A stretch of DNA of 64,000 nt from Sphingomonas sp. So64.6b (GTDB taxonomy: Bacteria; Pseudomonadota; Alphaproteobacteria; Sphingomonadales; Sphingomonadaceae). The stretch spans positions 3,162,001 through 3,226,000 of the forward strand of contig NZ_CP048817.1 in assembly GCF_014171475.1 (NCBI RefSeq), given 5' to 3'. Position 1 is the stretch's first letter; every line of letters starts with the position of its first letter. The notes under the pieces are model-generated. The model saw only the letters and a program-made list of their open reading frames with translations, searched no databases and was not told where the DNA came from. A program made the translations under genes and the position numbers. Shown piece after piece: positions 1 to 10,983 of the stretch.

Positions 1-1352
1 CCATCGGCCAGCGCGCCGGCGTCCCCCGCCGTGCCGTTGCCGCCCAGCGCGACCGCCGCGACGCCGCTCGCCTGGCTGTTCGAGCCGGCCGCCACCGCCC
101 CGCTGCCCTGCGAGCGGGCATTATACCCGAGCGACGTGGCCAGCGCGCCATCGGCCGATGCCTGCATGCCGATCGCGGTCGAATTCGCCCCGTTGGTGAA
201 GGCGAACATGCCGACCGCCGTGGTCCCGGCGCCGCTGCCGCCCGCGCCCTCGCCAAGCGCGACCGCGCCGCGCCCGGCGCCGGTCGCGTTGACGCCGATC
301 GCGATCGCGCCATCGAAATAGGTATTCGCGTTGGCGCCGATCGCGATCGCGGAGATCCCGTCCGCGCCCGCCGAATTGCCCATCGCGATGCTGTCGATGC
401 CGGTGGCGACCGTTGCATTGCCGACCGCGATCGACTCCGCGCCCACCGCCTGCGGCACCGGGCCACTGCTGTTGGCAACGAAATAGGCGTTGCCTGCGCC
501 GAGCAGCGCGGCGTTGAGCTGCGCCAGATTGACCGCATCGGTGCCAAGCACGCCAGCGCCGACATTCATGATGCGGCGTTCGCTGCCCACCCGACCGACC
601 GACACCGTATAGGCGACATCGGCGATCGCATCGGCGCCGATCGCGACGCTGTATTCGGCGAGCGCCTGCGACTGGGTGCCGAGGGCGGTGCCGAGGAATC
701 CGCTCGCGGTCGAAAGCGCGCCGAGTGCGACACCCTGACGCCCGGTCGCGGTGACCTGGGCGCCGCTGCCCAGCGCGATCGACGACAGGCCGAGCGCGTT
801 CGATCCATCGCCGATCGCGACATCGCCGGATTGCGCGGTCAGGCTCGAACGGCCAAGCGCGATGGCGCCGGTCCCGGTTGCGTTCGCCTGCGCGCCGATC
901 GCGACGGCGAAGTTCCCCGTCGCGATGGTGATCCCCGGGGAGCTGCCCGAAGCCGCGCTGCCCAGTGCGATCGACGAGGTGCCGACCGCCGCCGCGCCAC
1001 CACCGATTGCAACCCCGAAGTCATTGGCGACTGTGTTGAGCTGTACCGGGAAAAGCGTGAACGGGTCGAAATAGACTGCGGGTCCGCCGATCGCGATCGC
1101 GGTGTCGCCGCTGGCCTGGGCCGTGTTGCCGACCGCAACGCCGCGCGGTCCGCCGGCATTGGCGAACGGGCCGCAAGCGATCGAGGCAGTCGTCGGGGTC
1201 AACGGGAAGACCCCCGGACTGCCGCCCGCGACCGCGCCCGTCGGCACGCCGTCTTCGGAGGCGCAGGTCACCTGCGCGCTGGCGGGCATCGCAAAGGCAA
1301 TGGCGAGAGCGAATGGCGCGGCGGTGGCGAGAAGTTTGTTGGTGATACGCAT
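1..1352 (-). CDS. Trimeric autotransporter adhesin (YadA-like head), C-terminus outside window
   Basis: The minus strand is open from an ATG at 1352 to the window edge (450 codons, no stop). It begins with a signal peptide (basic MRITNK start, hydrophobic core, cleavage expected after PASA) and then consists of many degenerate 14-16 residue head repeats with AVAIG, SIALG and AIAIG cores, the left-handed beta-roll signature of YadA-type heads. Around residues 255-275 sits ERRIMNVGAGVLGTDAVNLAQLN, i.e. the neck/stalk motif (RRI-NV-AG---TDAVNL-QL), after which a second head block starts. The start is supported by an AGGGGA ribosome site 7 nt upstream. The coiled-coil stalk and beta-barrel anchor must lie beyond position 1. 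Family role: trimeric surface adhesion and autoaggregation. The divergent neighbour is a sigma factor. Confidence 0.85.
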   Translation of the reverse strand, partial: MRITNKLLATAAPFALAIAFAMPASAQVTCASEDGVPTGAVAGGSPGVFPLTPTTASIACGPFANAGGPRGVAVGNTAQASGDTAIAIGGPAVYFDPFTLFPVQLNTVANDFGVAIGGGAAAVGTSSIALGSAASGSSPGITIATGNFAVAIGAQANATGTGAIALGRSSLTAQSGDVAIGDGSNALGLSSIALGSGAQVTATGRQGVALGALSTASGFLGTALGTQSQALAEYSVAIGADAIADVAYTVSVGRVGSERRIMNVGAGVLGTDAVNLAQLNAALLGAGNAYFVANSSGPVPQAVGAESIAVGNATVATGIDSIAMGNSAGADGISAIAIGANANTYFDGAIAIGVNATGAGRGAVALGEGAGGSGAGTTAVGMFAFTNGANSTAIGMQASADGALATSLGYNARSQGSGAVAAGSNSQASGVAAVALGGNGTAGDAGALAD

Positions 1353-1563
1353 GGACAGTCCCCTTTTCGGCGGCATCGGCCGCGGTTGATCAGATGCTTC
1401 GACCCATGGGCTGGCGCATGGTTGGTCCTGCGCGATGCCCCACGCGTGCCCCGACGCCGCTGCGGCATCAGGTTGCGCTTGCCATCCGCCCGGCCACGCC
1501 GGTAAATCGGCGCGGCCAGTCTCGTGGCGCTGCATAAGACGTGAAAAGGCGACCGGACCGGCC

Positions 1564-2088
1564 ATGCCCGATCAAGAAAATTTTACCGGCGGCTCTGATG
1601 TGCTGGTCGAATCGCTGTATCGCGAGCTGAAGGAGATCGCGCGACGCGAACATTTCCGCGCCGGGGCACCACAGACGCTACAGCCGACCGCGCTGATCAA
1701 CGAAGCTTATGTCAAGCTGAGCAAGCATGACGGCTTTGTCAGCCAGCGCCATTTCCTTGCCTGCGCGGCGACCGCGATCCGCCATATCCTGATCGATGCG
1801 GCGCGCGCGCGCGCGGCGGGCAAGCGCGGCGGGACCAATGTGTCTTTCACCGAAAACCTGAATTCGATGGCGGCGATGGTGCCCGACGACGCCGATGTCA
1901 TGCGCCTCGGCGATGCGCTGAAAGCCTTGTCGACCGTCGACCCCAATCTCGCGCTGTTGGTCGATTGCCGTTTCTTCGCCGGGCTGGACGAGCAGGAAAC
2001 CGCCGATGTGCTTGATGTCAGCGTGCGCACCGTGCGCCGCTGGTGGGTTCAGGCCCGTGCCTGGATCTATCGCGAGATGGCGACTTAG
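1564..2088 (+). CDS. ECF-type RNA polymerase sigma factor (ECF/Ser-Thr kinase-associated group)
   Basis: The protein has 174 aa from the ATG at 1564 (MPDQENF...). An upstream in-frame ATG at 1435 would add 43 residues of low-complexity sequence and is unlikely. Region 2 is visible as YRELKEIARREHF plus QPTALINEAYVKL and FLACAATAIRHILIDAARARAA, which matches the sigma-70-like family (TIGR02999 type) usually coded beside large Ser/Thr kinases. Region 4 is represented by FAGLDEQETADVLDVSVRTVRRWWVQARAWI, a helix-turn-helix binding the -35 element. The partner kinase lies convergently at 2282-4795. No anti-sigma gene is visible, so activation through the kinase is a reasonable inference. The divergent adhesin gene could be a target. 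Confidence 0.85.
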   Translation: MPDQENFTGGSDVLVESLYRELKEIARREHFRAGAPQTLQPTALINEAYVKLSKHDGFVSQRHFLACAATAIRHILIDAARARAAGKRGGTNVSFTENLNSMAAMVPDDADVMRLGDALKALSTVDPNLALLVDCRFFAGLDEQETADVLDVSVRTVRRWWVQARAWIYREMAT

Positions 2089-2120
2089 CGGGACGTCGGC
2101 TTGGGTGGAATCACCTCCCC

Positions 2121-2198
2121 CCGTTCGGGCTGAGCCTGTCGAAGCCCTGTCCTTCGTTCGACGAAAGAACCGCCCTTCGACAAGCTCAGGGTGAACGG
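2121..2198. repeat. Sphingomonad palindromic intergenic repeat, copy 1
   Basis: Outer arms CCGTTCGGGCTGAGCCTGTC and the near-complement GACAAGCTCAGGGTGAACGG enclose a short variable stem. The element lies between the convergent sigma factor and kinase genes. A second copy with the same arms is at 25482-25571. Such arms are common between genes in sphingomonads and can form a long hairpin, possibly acting as a bidirectional terminator. Confidence 0.8.
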
Positions 2199-2281
2199 AA
2201 GGGGCGGATCAACTCAGCTCGAAACGAACGGAGGATGGTCACATCCGCTTCGGGGCGCCGCTTCGCCCCTACCCCGCCCCC

Positions 2282-4795
<2,514 letters not shown>

Positions 4796-4987
4796 TCGTC
4801 TCCCCGAAGAGCGCCACGATAGCGCGCGCCGGGCAGGAGTAAATTGCTGCCGGTGCGCAACGGCATCGATCTGTTACGGGGTCATGTTCCGGCGAGCAGA
4901 CGGGACATCAAATCGCCTCGCAGTCAGCATATCGCCTCGACACCAATTCCTTATATGCCCGGCAACTCACCTCAGCACAGGCCAGCC

Positions 4988-5386
4988 ATGAAAATCCGTC
5001 GCCCATATGTCCTGGCCGCGATCGCGCTGTTCGCAACGGAGATCGCTATCGCGCTATTCGTGCATGACCGGCTGATCCGCCCGCATATCGGCGACAGCCT
5101 GGCCGTCATCCTGCTCTATCTGGCGTTGCGCGCGGTCACGCCGCTGCGCGTGCTGCCTGCTACGGCCCTTGCATTGGGCATCGCCTTCGTCATCGAATTC
5201 GGCCAGCTCTTCGGGCTGATCGGCGCGCTGGGCTTAAGCGACAATATCGCGGCGCGCTTCCTGCTCGGTGCCGGTTTCGACCCGATAGATTTCATCGCTT
5301 ATGCCGCCGGCGCGCTGGTCGTGCTGGCGGTCGAGCGGTGGCGTTGGCCGGAGGGTTTGCCCGATCGCGGGCAAACTCAGCCCTGA
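4988..5386 (+). CDS. DUF2809 (YjgA-like) small membrane protein
   Basis: 132 aa from the ATG at 4988; the longer frame from 4844 adds 48 polar residues without homology-like character. Four hydrophobic segments are visible (LAAIALFATEIAIALFV, LAVILLYLALRAV, LPATALALGIAFVIEFGQLFGLIGAL, FIAYAAGALVVLAVE) with the FVIEFGQ and DPIDFIAYAAG stretches that are characteristic of the DUF2809 family. Function is not known; VanZ-like proteins have a comparable layout. It stands alone on the plus strand, convergent with the ThuA-like gene. Confidence 0.75.
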   Translation: MKIRRPYVLAAIALFATEIAIALFVHDRLIRPHIGDSLAVILLYLALRAVTPLRVLPATALALGIAFVIEFGQLFGLIGALGLSDNIAARFLLGAGFDPIDFIAYAAGALVVLAVERWRWPEGLPDRGQTQP

Positions 5387-5510
5387 CCGACCGGCTGCCG
5401 CGAAGTCCGAAGCAACGGGTTCACGCGGTGCCGCGGACGCGGAGCAGGTCGTCGCTATGTCAACGCGCTCCAGGTGGGTGGAAATCGCACCCCCACGTGA
5501 ACCCACGTCT

Positions 5511-5525
5511 TCGCCTAAGAGGCGA
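5511..5525. terminator. Short hairpin between convergent genes
   Basis: TCGCCT-AAG-AGGCGA is a perfect 6-bp stem between the ends of the DUF2809 gene and the ThuA-like gene. There is no T-run on either side, so termination is only a guess. Confidence 0.25.
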
Positions 5526-5536
5526 TCCACCCGCGC

Positions 5537-6316
5537 CTATCGCTTTAGCACCCAGTTCAGCCCATTTTCGATCTGTTTGACGAACCAGGGGTCGCGATAG
5601 GATTCATCGGTATGGCCCATCGCGGTGTAGAATATGCGCCCGCCCTCGAATTCCTGACACCACGCCACGGGATTGGGGTTCACGTCCGCCTCGCCGATCG
5701 ACGCCGGATCAATCGTCGCCAGCAAATGCAGCCGGGGATTATAATCCTCGAAATAATACCATTCATCGACATGGCGGGTGACCGGCGCCAGCCCCTTCAT
5801 TGCAGGATGCCTGGGATCGACCACCGTGATCGTGCCTTCGGGCGTCCCCTGAGGGTGGCGCTGGAAGCGCGCACCGATCATCCGGCCGTACCAGGGCCAG
5901 TTGTAATGCGAATCTGCCGCGGCATGGATGCCGACCACCCCGCCGCCGCGATGGACGAACGCCTCGAACGCTTCGCGCCGCGTGTCGGTGAACCATTCGC
6001 TGGCCGCGTCCCTGGCGCTGGTATCGCTCAGCAGGATGATAGCCTTGACGTCCTTCAGCCCGTCAGTGCTGAATATGTCCGGATCCTCGCTCGCGATCAT
6101 CGTCATGCCGGCGCGCGCGCCCAATGCCTTCAATGCCGCCACGCCGGGCGTGATCGACATATGCCGCCAGCCGGTCGATTTCGAGAAGATCAACACGCGC
6201 GGTGCCTCCTTCGCCCCCGCCTCCTTCGCCCCCACCTCCTTCGCCCACGCCGCGCTGCCCGTCAGGGCAACGCCGCCGACAAGGATCAGCAGCAGGCAGC
6301 GCAGATATCGCATCAC
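5537..6316 (-). CDS. Exported ThuA-domain protein
   Basis: 259 aa. It has a signal peptide (MMRYLRCLLLILVGGVALTGSAAWA), a short Lys/Glu/Gly linker made of an imperfect triple repeat (KEVGAKEAGAKEA), and then a full ThuA domain: VLIFSKSTGWRH at the N-terminus, the amidotransferase-like GGGVVGIHAAADS turn, and WYYFEDYNPRLHLLATID plus GRIFYTAMGHTDESY near the C-terminus. ThuA-like proteins belong to the class I glutamine amidotransferase fold and are linked to trehalose or other sugar use, but the catalytic chemistry is unclear. The tight 22-nt gap from the gene at 6339-6923 suggests co-transcription. Confidence 0.85.
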   Translation of the reverse strand: MMRYLRCLLLILVGGVALTGSAAWAKEVGAKEAGAKEAPRVLIFSKSTGWRHMSITPGVAALKALGARAGMTMIASEDPDIFSTDGLKDVKAIILLSDTSARDAASEWFTDTRREAFEAFVHRGGGVVGIHAAADSHYNWPWYGRMIGARFQRHPQGTPEGTITVVDPRHPAMKGLAPVTRHVDEWYYFEDYNPRLHLLATIDPASIGEADVNPNPVAWCQEFEGGRIFYTAMGHTDESYRDPWFVKQIENGLNWVLKR

Positions 6317-6338
6317 TGGATGTCTTTCCTTTTAGTGA

Positions 6339-6923
6339 TCAGAACGGGTCGATCTGCGTACAATCGTCGCGCTTCAGGTCGAATTCCACCGATGTCAGGA
6401 ATCTGATGACTTCCCCGCCATTCAAATAGGTGGCGGCGTATCGTCGCAGCAACGCCTGCCGATCTTGGGTCGGATGCCCGAACGCGCCGATCAGGGTTTC
6501 CCGGCTCAGCGGGCAGTAATAGGACCGGGCCTCGCCGTCCTTGATTCTGACGGCGGTATAACCTTCCTCTTCTTCGTACTCCGCGGCAAAATACAATATG
6601 ATGCCGCTTGCCGATTTTCGCGCGCCGAATTGCTCGGGATATCCGCCGGACCGGTAGAGGAGCGTGCCCTTGTCGTCCCTGACATGAGTTCCTTCCATTT
6701 CGTCGCCATAACTGAGTTCGACGTGATAATAGCGCGATCCGCTATCGCCGCCGATCCGGTAGCGCTCGAACGTCACGGGGCCATCCTTTTCGGTCGAAGG
6801 CGACACCCATTTCTTCCACTGCCCGTCGGGATAGCGCAGCACCGCATCCGCTGGCCCCCGCGCCGCGCCGATCAATCCGATCCAGATCGCCAGCAAGCAG
6901 AAAGAAGCCGTCGTCCTCGTCAT
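6339..6923 (-). CDS. Hypothetical secreted protein
   Basis: 194 aa with an N-terminal hydrophobic segment typical of a signal peptide (MTRTTASFCLLAIWIGLIGAARG). The mature part is polar and rich in Tyr/Glu/Arg, with RYPDGQWKKWVSP, YHVELSYGDEMEGTHV and a C-terminal FLTSVEFDLKRDDCTQI. I do not recognise the family. It lies 22 nt upstream of the ThuA-like gene on the same strand, so the two are probably one transcription unit acting in the periplasm. Confidence 0.65.
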   Translation of the reverse strand: MTRTTASFCLLAIWIGLIGAARGPADAVLRYPDGQWKKWVSPSTEKDGPVTFERYRIGGDSGSRYYHVELSYGDEMEGTHVRDDKGTLLYRSGGYPEQFGARKSASGIILYFAAEYEEEEGYTAVRIKDGEARSYYCPLSRETLIGAFGHPTQDRQALLRRYAATYLNGGEVIRFLTSVEFDLKRDDCTQIDPF

Positions 6924-7064
6924 TCTTCCGCTCCCCGATCTGCACCCCTCTGGCGCAGCGCAGGCTATCGATACGTTCCCGTTATGTCCATGCCCGTTAT
7001 GCCCGTGGCAATCTGCGGCGCTATCGCAATGCCGATCCCATGGCGGTGAAAGATATCGGCGGCA

Positions 7065-8282
7065 CTATTGTCCCGGCAGCTGACCGTTCATCCACTTCAC
7101 CGGATCGACTTCCTTTCGTTTGGTCTTCGCGGCCGATTCGGCCGAGTTCCAGACCTCGAAATGAACATGACTGCCCTGTCCTTTGGCGTTGCCCGTCACG
7201 CCCAGACGACCGATCTCCTCACCGCGACCGACCCGCGTGCCGACCTTGATCGCCGGCCGCGTTTCGAGATGGGCATAGACCGTCCGATAACCATCGGGAT
7301 GCTGCACGACGACATAATTGCCCCACCCGGCCAGCCGGGGTCCGGCGATCTGGATTTTCTTGTTGGTCTTCGGGTCCCGCACGATGATCTTTTCACGCTG
7401 CGCGGTTACGGCCACGACCACGCCGTCCGCAGCGGCGCGCACCGGATCCCCGATCGCGCCGGGCAGGTCGATGCCCTTATGCGGATGACGAGCACCTTTC
7501 CTTGTCGTCCGATAGGCGCCTTCGAGAGAGAAACGGCCATCGGAATAGGCGAGTTTGTTCGGCCCTATCCCGCCTTTCACGGCTGGCCGCCCATCGCCAG
7601 GAACGGGCCATGCCCTGACTGGTTGCGCGTCGCGCGGCGGCGCCGGTTCCGGTGGCGCCAGCCCCGATGTCGCCAAACCCGGTGTCGTCGCCATGCCGGA
7701 TCCCGGCTCCGCCCCGGCACGCAATTCGGCCGTCGGACCCGGTGGAGCGGAGAGTTCGAACCGGCGCCGATTGGTTGCCGGGAAGAAAGCCGGATTGCCG
7801 GCATCGATCGATCGCGCAAGAGACTCGGTGTCGCCAGGGCGGATGAACGGCGATGGCATGGTCGCGGCCGCAAGGGTGATGTCTGCGGCGACGGGGGCCC
7901 GAACGTCGCGAGGCGCTGAGCTGCCCAACCCCAGCGCCCGCGTCGCGCGAACCAACGCCTCGTCGATCTCCGCATCGGTCGGCAGGCGCTTATCGCCGGT
8001 CAGAACCTTCAGGTCGGTGACCATGCGCGAATAGAGCTGCATCGTGATGCGGCGCTGCGCCGCAGCCGTATCGGCGTTGGGGATGACGGGCTGCGTGGCC
8101 TCTTCGTCCGGCATAACCGGCGCTGGCGGATCGACCGGCCCGGCGTTCAGTGCCTCGACTGGCGCGATGTCGGCCTCTGCCGCCGCCTGATCCGCCACAG
8201 GCGGCTCGTCCGAAGCGATTGGATCGGCCGGCGGATCGGCCGGCGGATCGGTCGGTATATCTTGTTCGAATGGTATCTGCAC
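7065..8282 (-). CDS. M23 family metallopeptidase (LytM-like) without a visible export signal
   Basis: 405 aa from a GTG at 8282 (MQIPFEQDIP...), chosen because GGGAG lies 7 nt upstream; the same frame opens at a TTG at 8303. The C-terminal ~140 residues form a lysostaphin-type domain: HPHKGIDL (zinc His and Asp), GDPVRAAADGVVV, YVVVQHPDGYRTVYAHL, GRLGVTGNAKGQGSHVHFEVW (final HxH pair). The N-terminal ~250 residues are Pro/Ala/Asp-rich, starting with a 4-residue repeat (DPPADPPADP). M23 enzymes cut peptidoglycan cross-bridges, yet no signal peptide or transmembrane helix is seen, so either export is non-canonical or the start is wrong. It is divergent from the S9 peptidase. Confidence 0.8.
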   Translation of the reverse strand: MQIPFEQDIPTDPPADPPADPIASDEPPVADQAAAEADIAPVEALNAGPVDPPAPVMPDEEATQPVIPNADTAAAQRRITMQLYSRMVTDLKVLTGDKRLPTDAEIDEALVRATRALGLGSSAPRDVRAPVAADITLAAATMPSPFIRPGDTESLARSIDAGNPAFFPATNRRRFELSAPPGPTAELRAGAEPGSGMATTPGLATSGLAPPEPAPPRDAQPVRAWPVPGDGRPAVKGGIGPNKLAYSDGRFSLEGAYRTTRKGARHPHKGIDLPGAIGDPVRAAADGVVVAVTAQREKIIVRDPKTNKKIQIAGPRLAGWGNYVVVQHPDGYRTVYAHLETRPAIKVGTRVGRGEEIGRLGVTGNAKGQGSHVHFEVWNSAESAAKTKRKEVDPVKWMNGQLPGQ

Positions 8283-8481
8283 CGGTGTCTCCCGTCGCAC
8301 CAAGCGTGAGTGACGATGGTCAGCTCGCCCGAATGACGCGAGCGAGGCTGTAGCGATTTGGCCAATCTGTTGAATCGGCCCCGGGTTGGGTTCATCGAGG
8401 CGTTATTGCGGCCACGAAGTGGCGGTTTACTTCGCGCCCGGACTCGTCTGCATTGTGTGAAGGAAACGGGGAGCGGGCGGG

Positions 8482-10560
8482 ATGAAGATTGCGATGCGGA
8501 ACAGGGTATGGGCCGGCGCGCGGCTGTCGGCGGCGCTCATCCTGACCAGCGCCACCGCATGGCCGGTCGCCGCCGCCGATCCACCGCCCTTTGCGATGAA
8601 CGAGGAAGTGCGCACCGGAGTGCGCGCGATGCGCGGGATTGCGCTGGCGCCGGACGGTCGCAGCGTGCTCGCCGCGATCACCGAGACCACCGCGAACGGC
8701 GGCTTGCCGCATCTCTGGCTGCTCGCGCCAGGCGCCGCGCCGCGCCAGCTGACCTTCCGCACCGGCGAACGCGGCGAAAGCGAGGGGCGCTTCCTGCCCG
8801 ACGGATCGATCCTGTTCTTGGCGACGCGCGACAATGCCCGCGCGCTTTATCGCTTGCCCGCCGGCGGCGGCGAGCCCGACCAGTATAAGCTCGGCAGGGC
8901 CGGCACGGTCCTGACCGCGCGCTGGAACGGCGCGGCGATGAAGGACGCGCTGCCCGTCTCCGGTTATGCCGCATCGCCCGATGGCCGCACCATCGCGCTA
9001 TGGGCCGAGGATCCCGAAACGGCGGAAGTGAAGGCGCGGCGCGAGCGCAAGGATGATGGTTATGCGCATGACATTCCCGACCACCGCACGCATCTCTATC
9101 TGGTCGACACCGCGACCGGCGCGGCGCGCGCGGTGCCGGTCGATGGCGTGTTCAGCTCGGTCGATTGGTCGTTCGACGGCGCCGACCTGATCGTCGCGAC
9201 CGACCCCGATTCCGACGAGACCGGCCCCGATGCGCGCTTCCGTCGGATCAACCCGGTCACGCTGGCCGCCACGCCGATCGATGTGCCGCGCACCGCGAAA
9301 GGCGTCGCCTTCCTCCCCGGCCGCGCCCGGCTGGTCTATACCGACCAATGCGCCGACGATGCCCCGCCGCGCTGCAACGACCTGATCGTCAAGGATGTGG
9401 CGAGCGGAGAGGCGCGGAACCTGACCCGCGGGTTCGATGGTGAAATCCCCGGAGATTTCGAGATACTGCCCGATGGCGATCTGGTCATGGCGATTGGGGT
9501 GCACACGCGCACGCGCCTCGCGCGCCTGTCGACCCGCACCGGCGCGGTCCGCTGGCTCGACACCGGTCAACCGGTCGCCGTGTCACCCGTCACCAATGCG
9601 CGCCAGACCGCCTGGGCGTTTCTCGCCGCCGGACCGACTCAGCCGACCACTGCGATGCTGCTGCCCGGGCTCGACGCGAAGCCGGTCGCATTGACCGCGC
9701 CCGCCTTGGTCCCGGCGCGCTGGCCCAAAGTTCAGTCGCACCTGGTCAGCTGGCAGAATGAAGGGCTGACGATCGAGGGCCTGCTTTATCTGCCGGCAAT
9801 TGCGCCGGGCAAGAAAGCGCCGCTGGTGCTCAGCATCCATGGCGGCCCGGCCGGGCGGTTCCAGGACGGTTACGACAATCTCATCCAGATGCTCGTCGCC
9901 GAGGGCTGGGCAGTCTTGCAGCCCAATATCCGCGGCAGCACCGGCTATGGCGCGAAGTTCACCGCCGCCAACAAGAACGATATGGGCGGTGCCGATTACC
10001 GCGACGTGATGACCGGCATCGACGCAGTGCTGAAAAATCATCCGCTCGATGCCAATCGCATGGCGCTGATCGGCTATAGCTATGGCGGGGAAATGGCCGG
10101 CTTCGTCGTCGGCAGGACCGACCGGTTCAAGGCGATCGTCTCCGGCGCGCCGGTGATCGACCAGTTCAGCGAATATGGCACCGAGGACGGCAGCTTCTAC
10201 GACCGCTGGTATTACGGCAAACCCTGGCTCAATTTCGCCGATGCGTGGCGCCAGAGCCCGTTATCGACCGCCGGCAACGCAAAGACGCCGTTCCTGCTGC
10301 TGCAGGGCGACAAGGACGTCACCGACCCGCTCGGCCAGTCGCTCGAAATGTACCGCGCGTTGAAACAGACCGGCGCGCCGGTCGCGCTGGTCGTCTATCC
10401 ACGCGAAGGGCATAGCGAAACCGGCGGCAATTTCCGCGCGACGGTCAGCCAGGAGCCCTGGCACGGCATCGACCTGCGCCGCCGCATGTTCGGCTTCCTG
10501 CGCGCGGCGTTCGCGGGGGAACCCGACCCGCTCGCTGTGGCGCGCAAGGATGTGCCGTAA
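8482..10560 (+). CDS. S9 family prolyl oligopeptidase/acylaminoacyl-peptidase, exported
   Basis: 692 aa. A signal peptide is present (MKIAMRNRVWAGARLSAALILTSATAWPVAA). Residues ~40-400 form a seven-bladed propeller-like region with repeated DGRS/TxRTG blades (ALAPDGRSVLAAI, YAASPDGRTIALWAEDPE). The C-terminal alpha/beta hydrolase carries the triad Ser533 in GYSYGGEM, Asp612 in LLQGDKDVTD and His644 in YPREGHSETG, and the oxyanion segment LVLSIHGGPAGRFQDGY. Family role: cleavage of short peptides or removal of N-terminal dipeptides/acyl-residues, here in the periplasm. A single gene with no operon partner. Confidence 0.9.
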   Translation: MKIAMRNRVWAGARLSAALILTSATAWPVAAADPPPFAMNEEVRTGVRAMRGIALAPDGRSVLAAITETTANGGLPHLWLLAPGAAPRQLTFRTGERGESEGRFLPDGSILFLATRDNARALYRLPAGGGEPDQYKLGRAGTVLTARWNGAAMKDALPVSGYAASPDGRTIALWAEDPETAEVKARRERKDDGYAHDIPDHRTHLYLVDTATGAARAVPVDGVFSSVDWSFDGADLIVATDPDSDETGPDARFRRINPVTLAATPIDVPRTAKGVAFLPGRARLVYTDQCADDAPPRCNDLIVKDVASGEARNLTRGFDGEIPGDFEILPDGDLVMAIGVHTRTRLARLSTRTGAVRWLDTGQPVAVSPVTNARQTAWAFLAAGPTQPTTAMLLPGLDAKPVALTAPALVPARWPKVQSHLVSWQNEGLTIEGLLYLPAIAPGKKAPLVLSIHGGPAGRFQDGYDNLIQMLVAEGWAVLQPNIRGSTGYGAKFTAANKNDMGGADYRDVMTGIDAVLKNHPLDANRMALIGYSYGGEMAGFVVGRTDRFKAIVSGAPVIDQFSEYGTEDGSFYDRWYYGKPWLNFADAWRQSPLSTAGNAKTPFLLLQGDKDVTDPLGQSLEMYRALKQTGAPVALVVYPREGHSETGGNFRATVSQEPWHGIDLRRRMFGFLRAAFAGEPDPLAVARKDVP

Positions 10561-10983
10561 GGGGGTGTTGATCGCCCGCGAGGATGAGGAGTTCGTTTCC
10601 ACCTCCTCCGTGCGAACTTTTTCGCTGACCACCACGCGTGAAACAGATACAGATCTTAACCCGCCGCACCTGTTTTCCGGAGCCTGTATTAGGTGGTGCC
10701 CATTGGCGGACGACCGCTAACGCCCAGAAATGCGTCGTTGATTTCCTCTGCGATGAACGTATGGTCCGGATAGAAGTAGTCAATCGTGCCTGTCTAAGCC
10801 GACAGTGAGCAGCGCGCCCCATTTCCGATCATTCAGAGGTGACTTCTGCGGGGTTAGAGCCGCGAAAAGAACAAGCTCTAGGACCGTCGTGAACACGCGT
10901 TTGCCTCGAAAACCCCCATGTGAGCAGCCGGATTTCTCGAGGGCGTCAGGACATGGCCGCGATCAATCCCGAGCAGAAAGGGA
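10561..10983. other. Gene-free stretch with degraded coding remnants
   Basis: No complete gene is supported in these 423 bases. Composition falls towards the AT-richer gene downstream. On the minus strand there is a coherent C-terminus-like fragment (listed separately at 10689-10793), and a second minus frame nearby reads SPLNDRKWGALLTVGLDRHD before a stop, suggesting frameshifted remains. It contains the junction between ordinary and AT-rich sequence. Confidence 0.45.
10689..10793 (-). pseudogene. C-terminal fragment of an unidentified protein
   Basis: 34 residues between a TAG (10794-10796) and TAA (10689-10691) on the minus strand: it contains DYFYPDHTFIAEEIN and ends GRPPMGTT. The composition is protein-like, it has no start codon, and it is preceded by a stop, so it looks like the tail of a decayed gene. 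Family not identified. Confidence 0.3.

Noticed and set aside
1..1352. Repeated codons suggesting a CRISPR or tandem array
   Set aside because: The periodicity is that of YadA head repeats in an open reading frame, not direct repeats with unique spacers.
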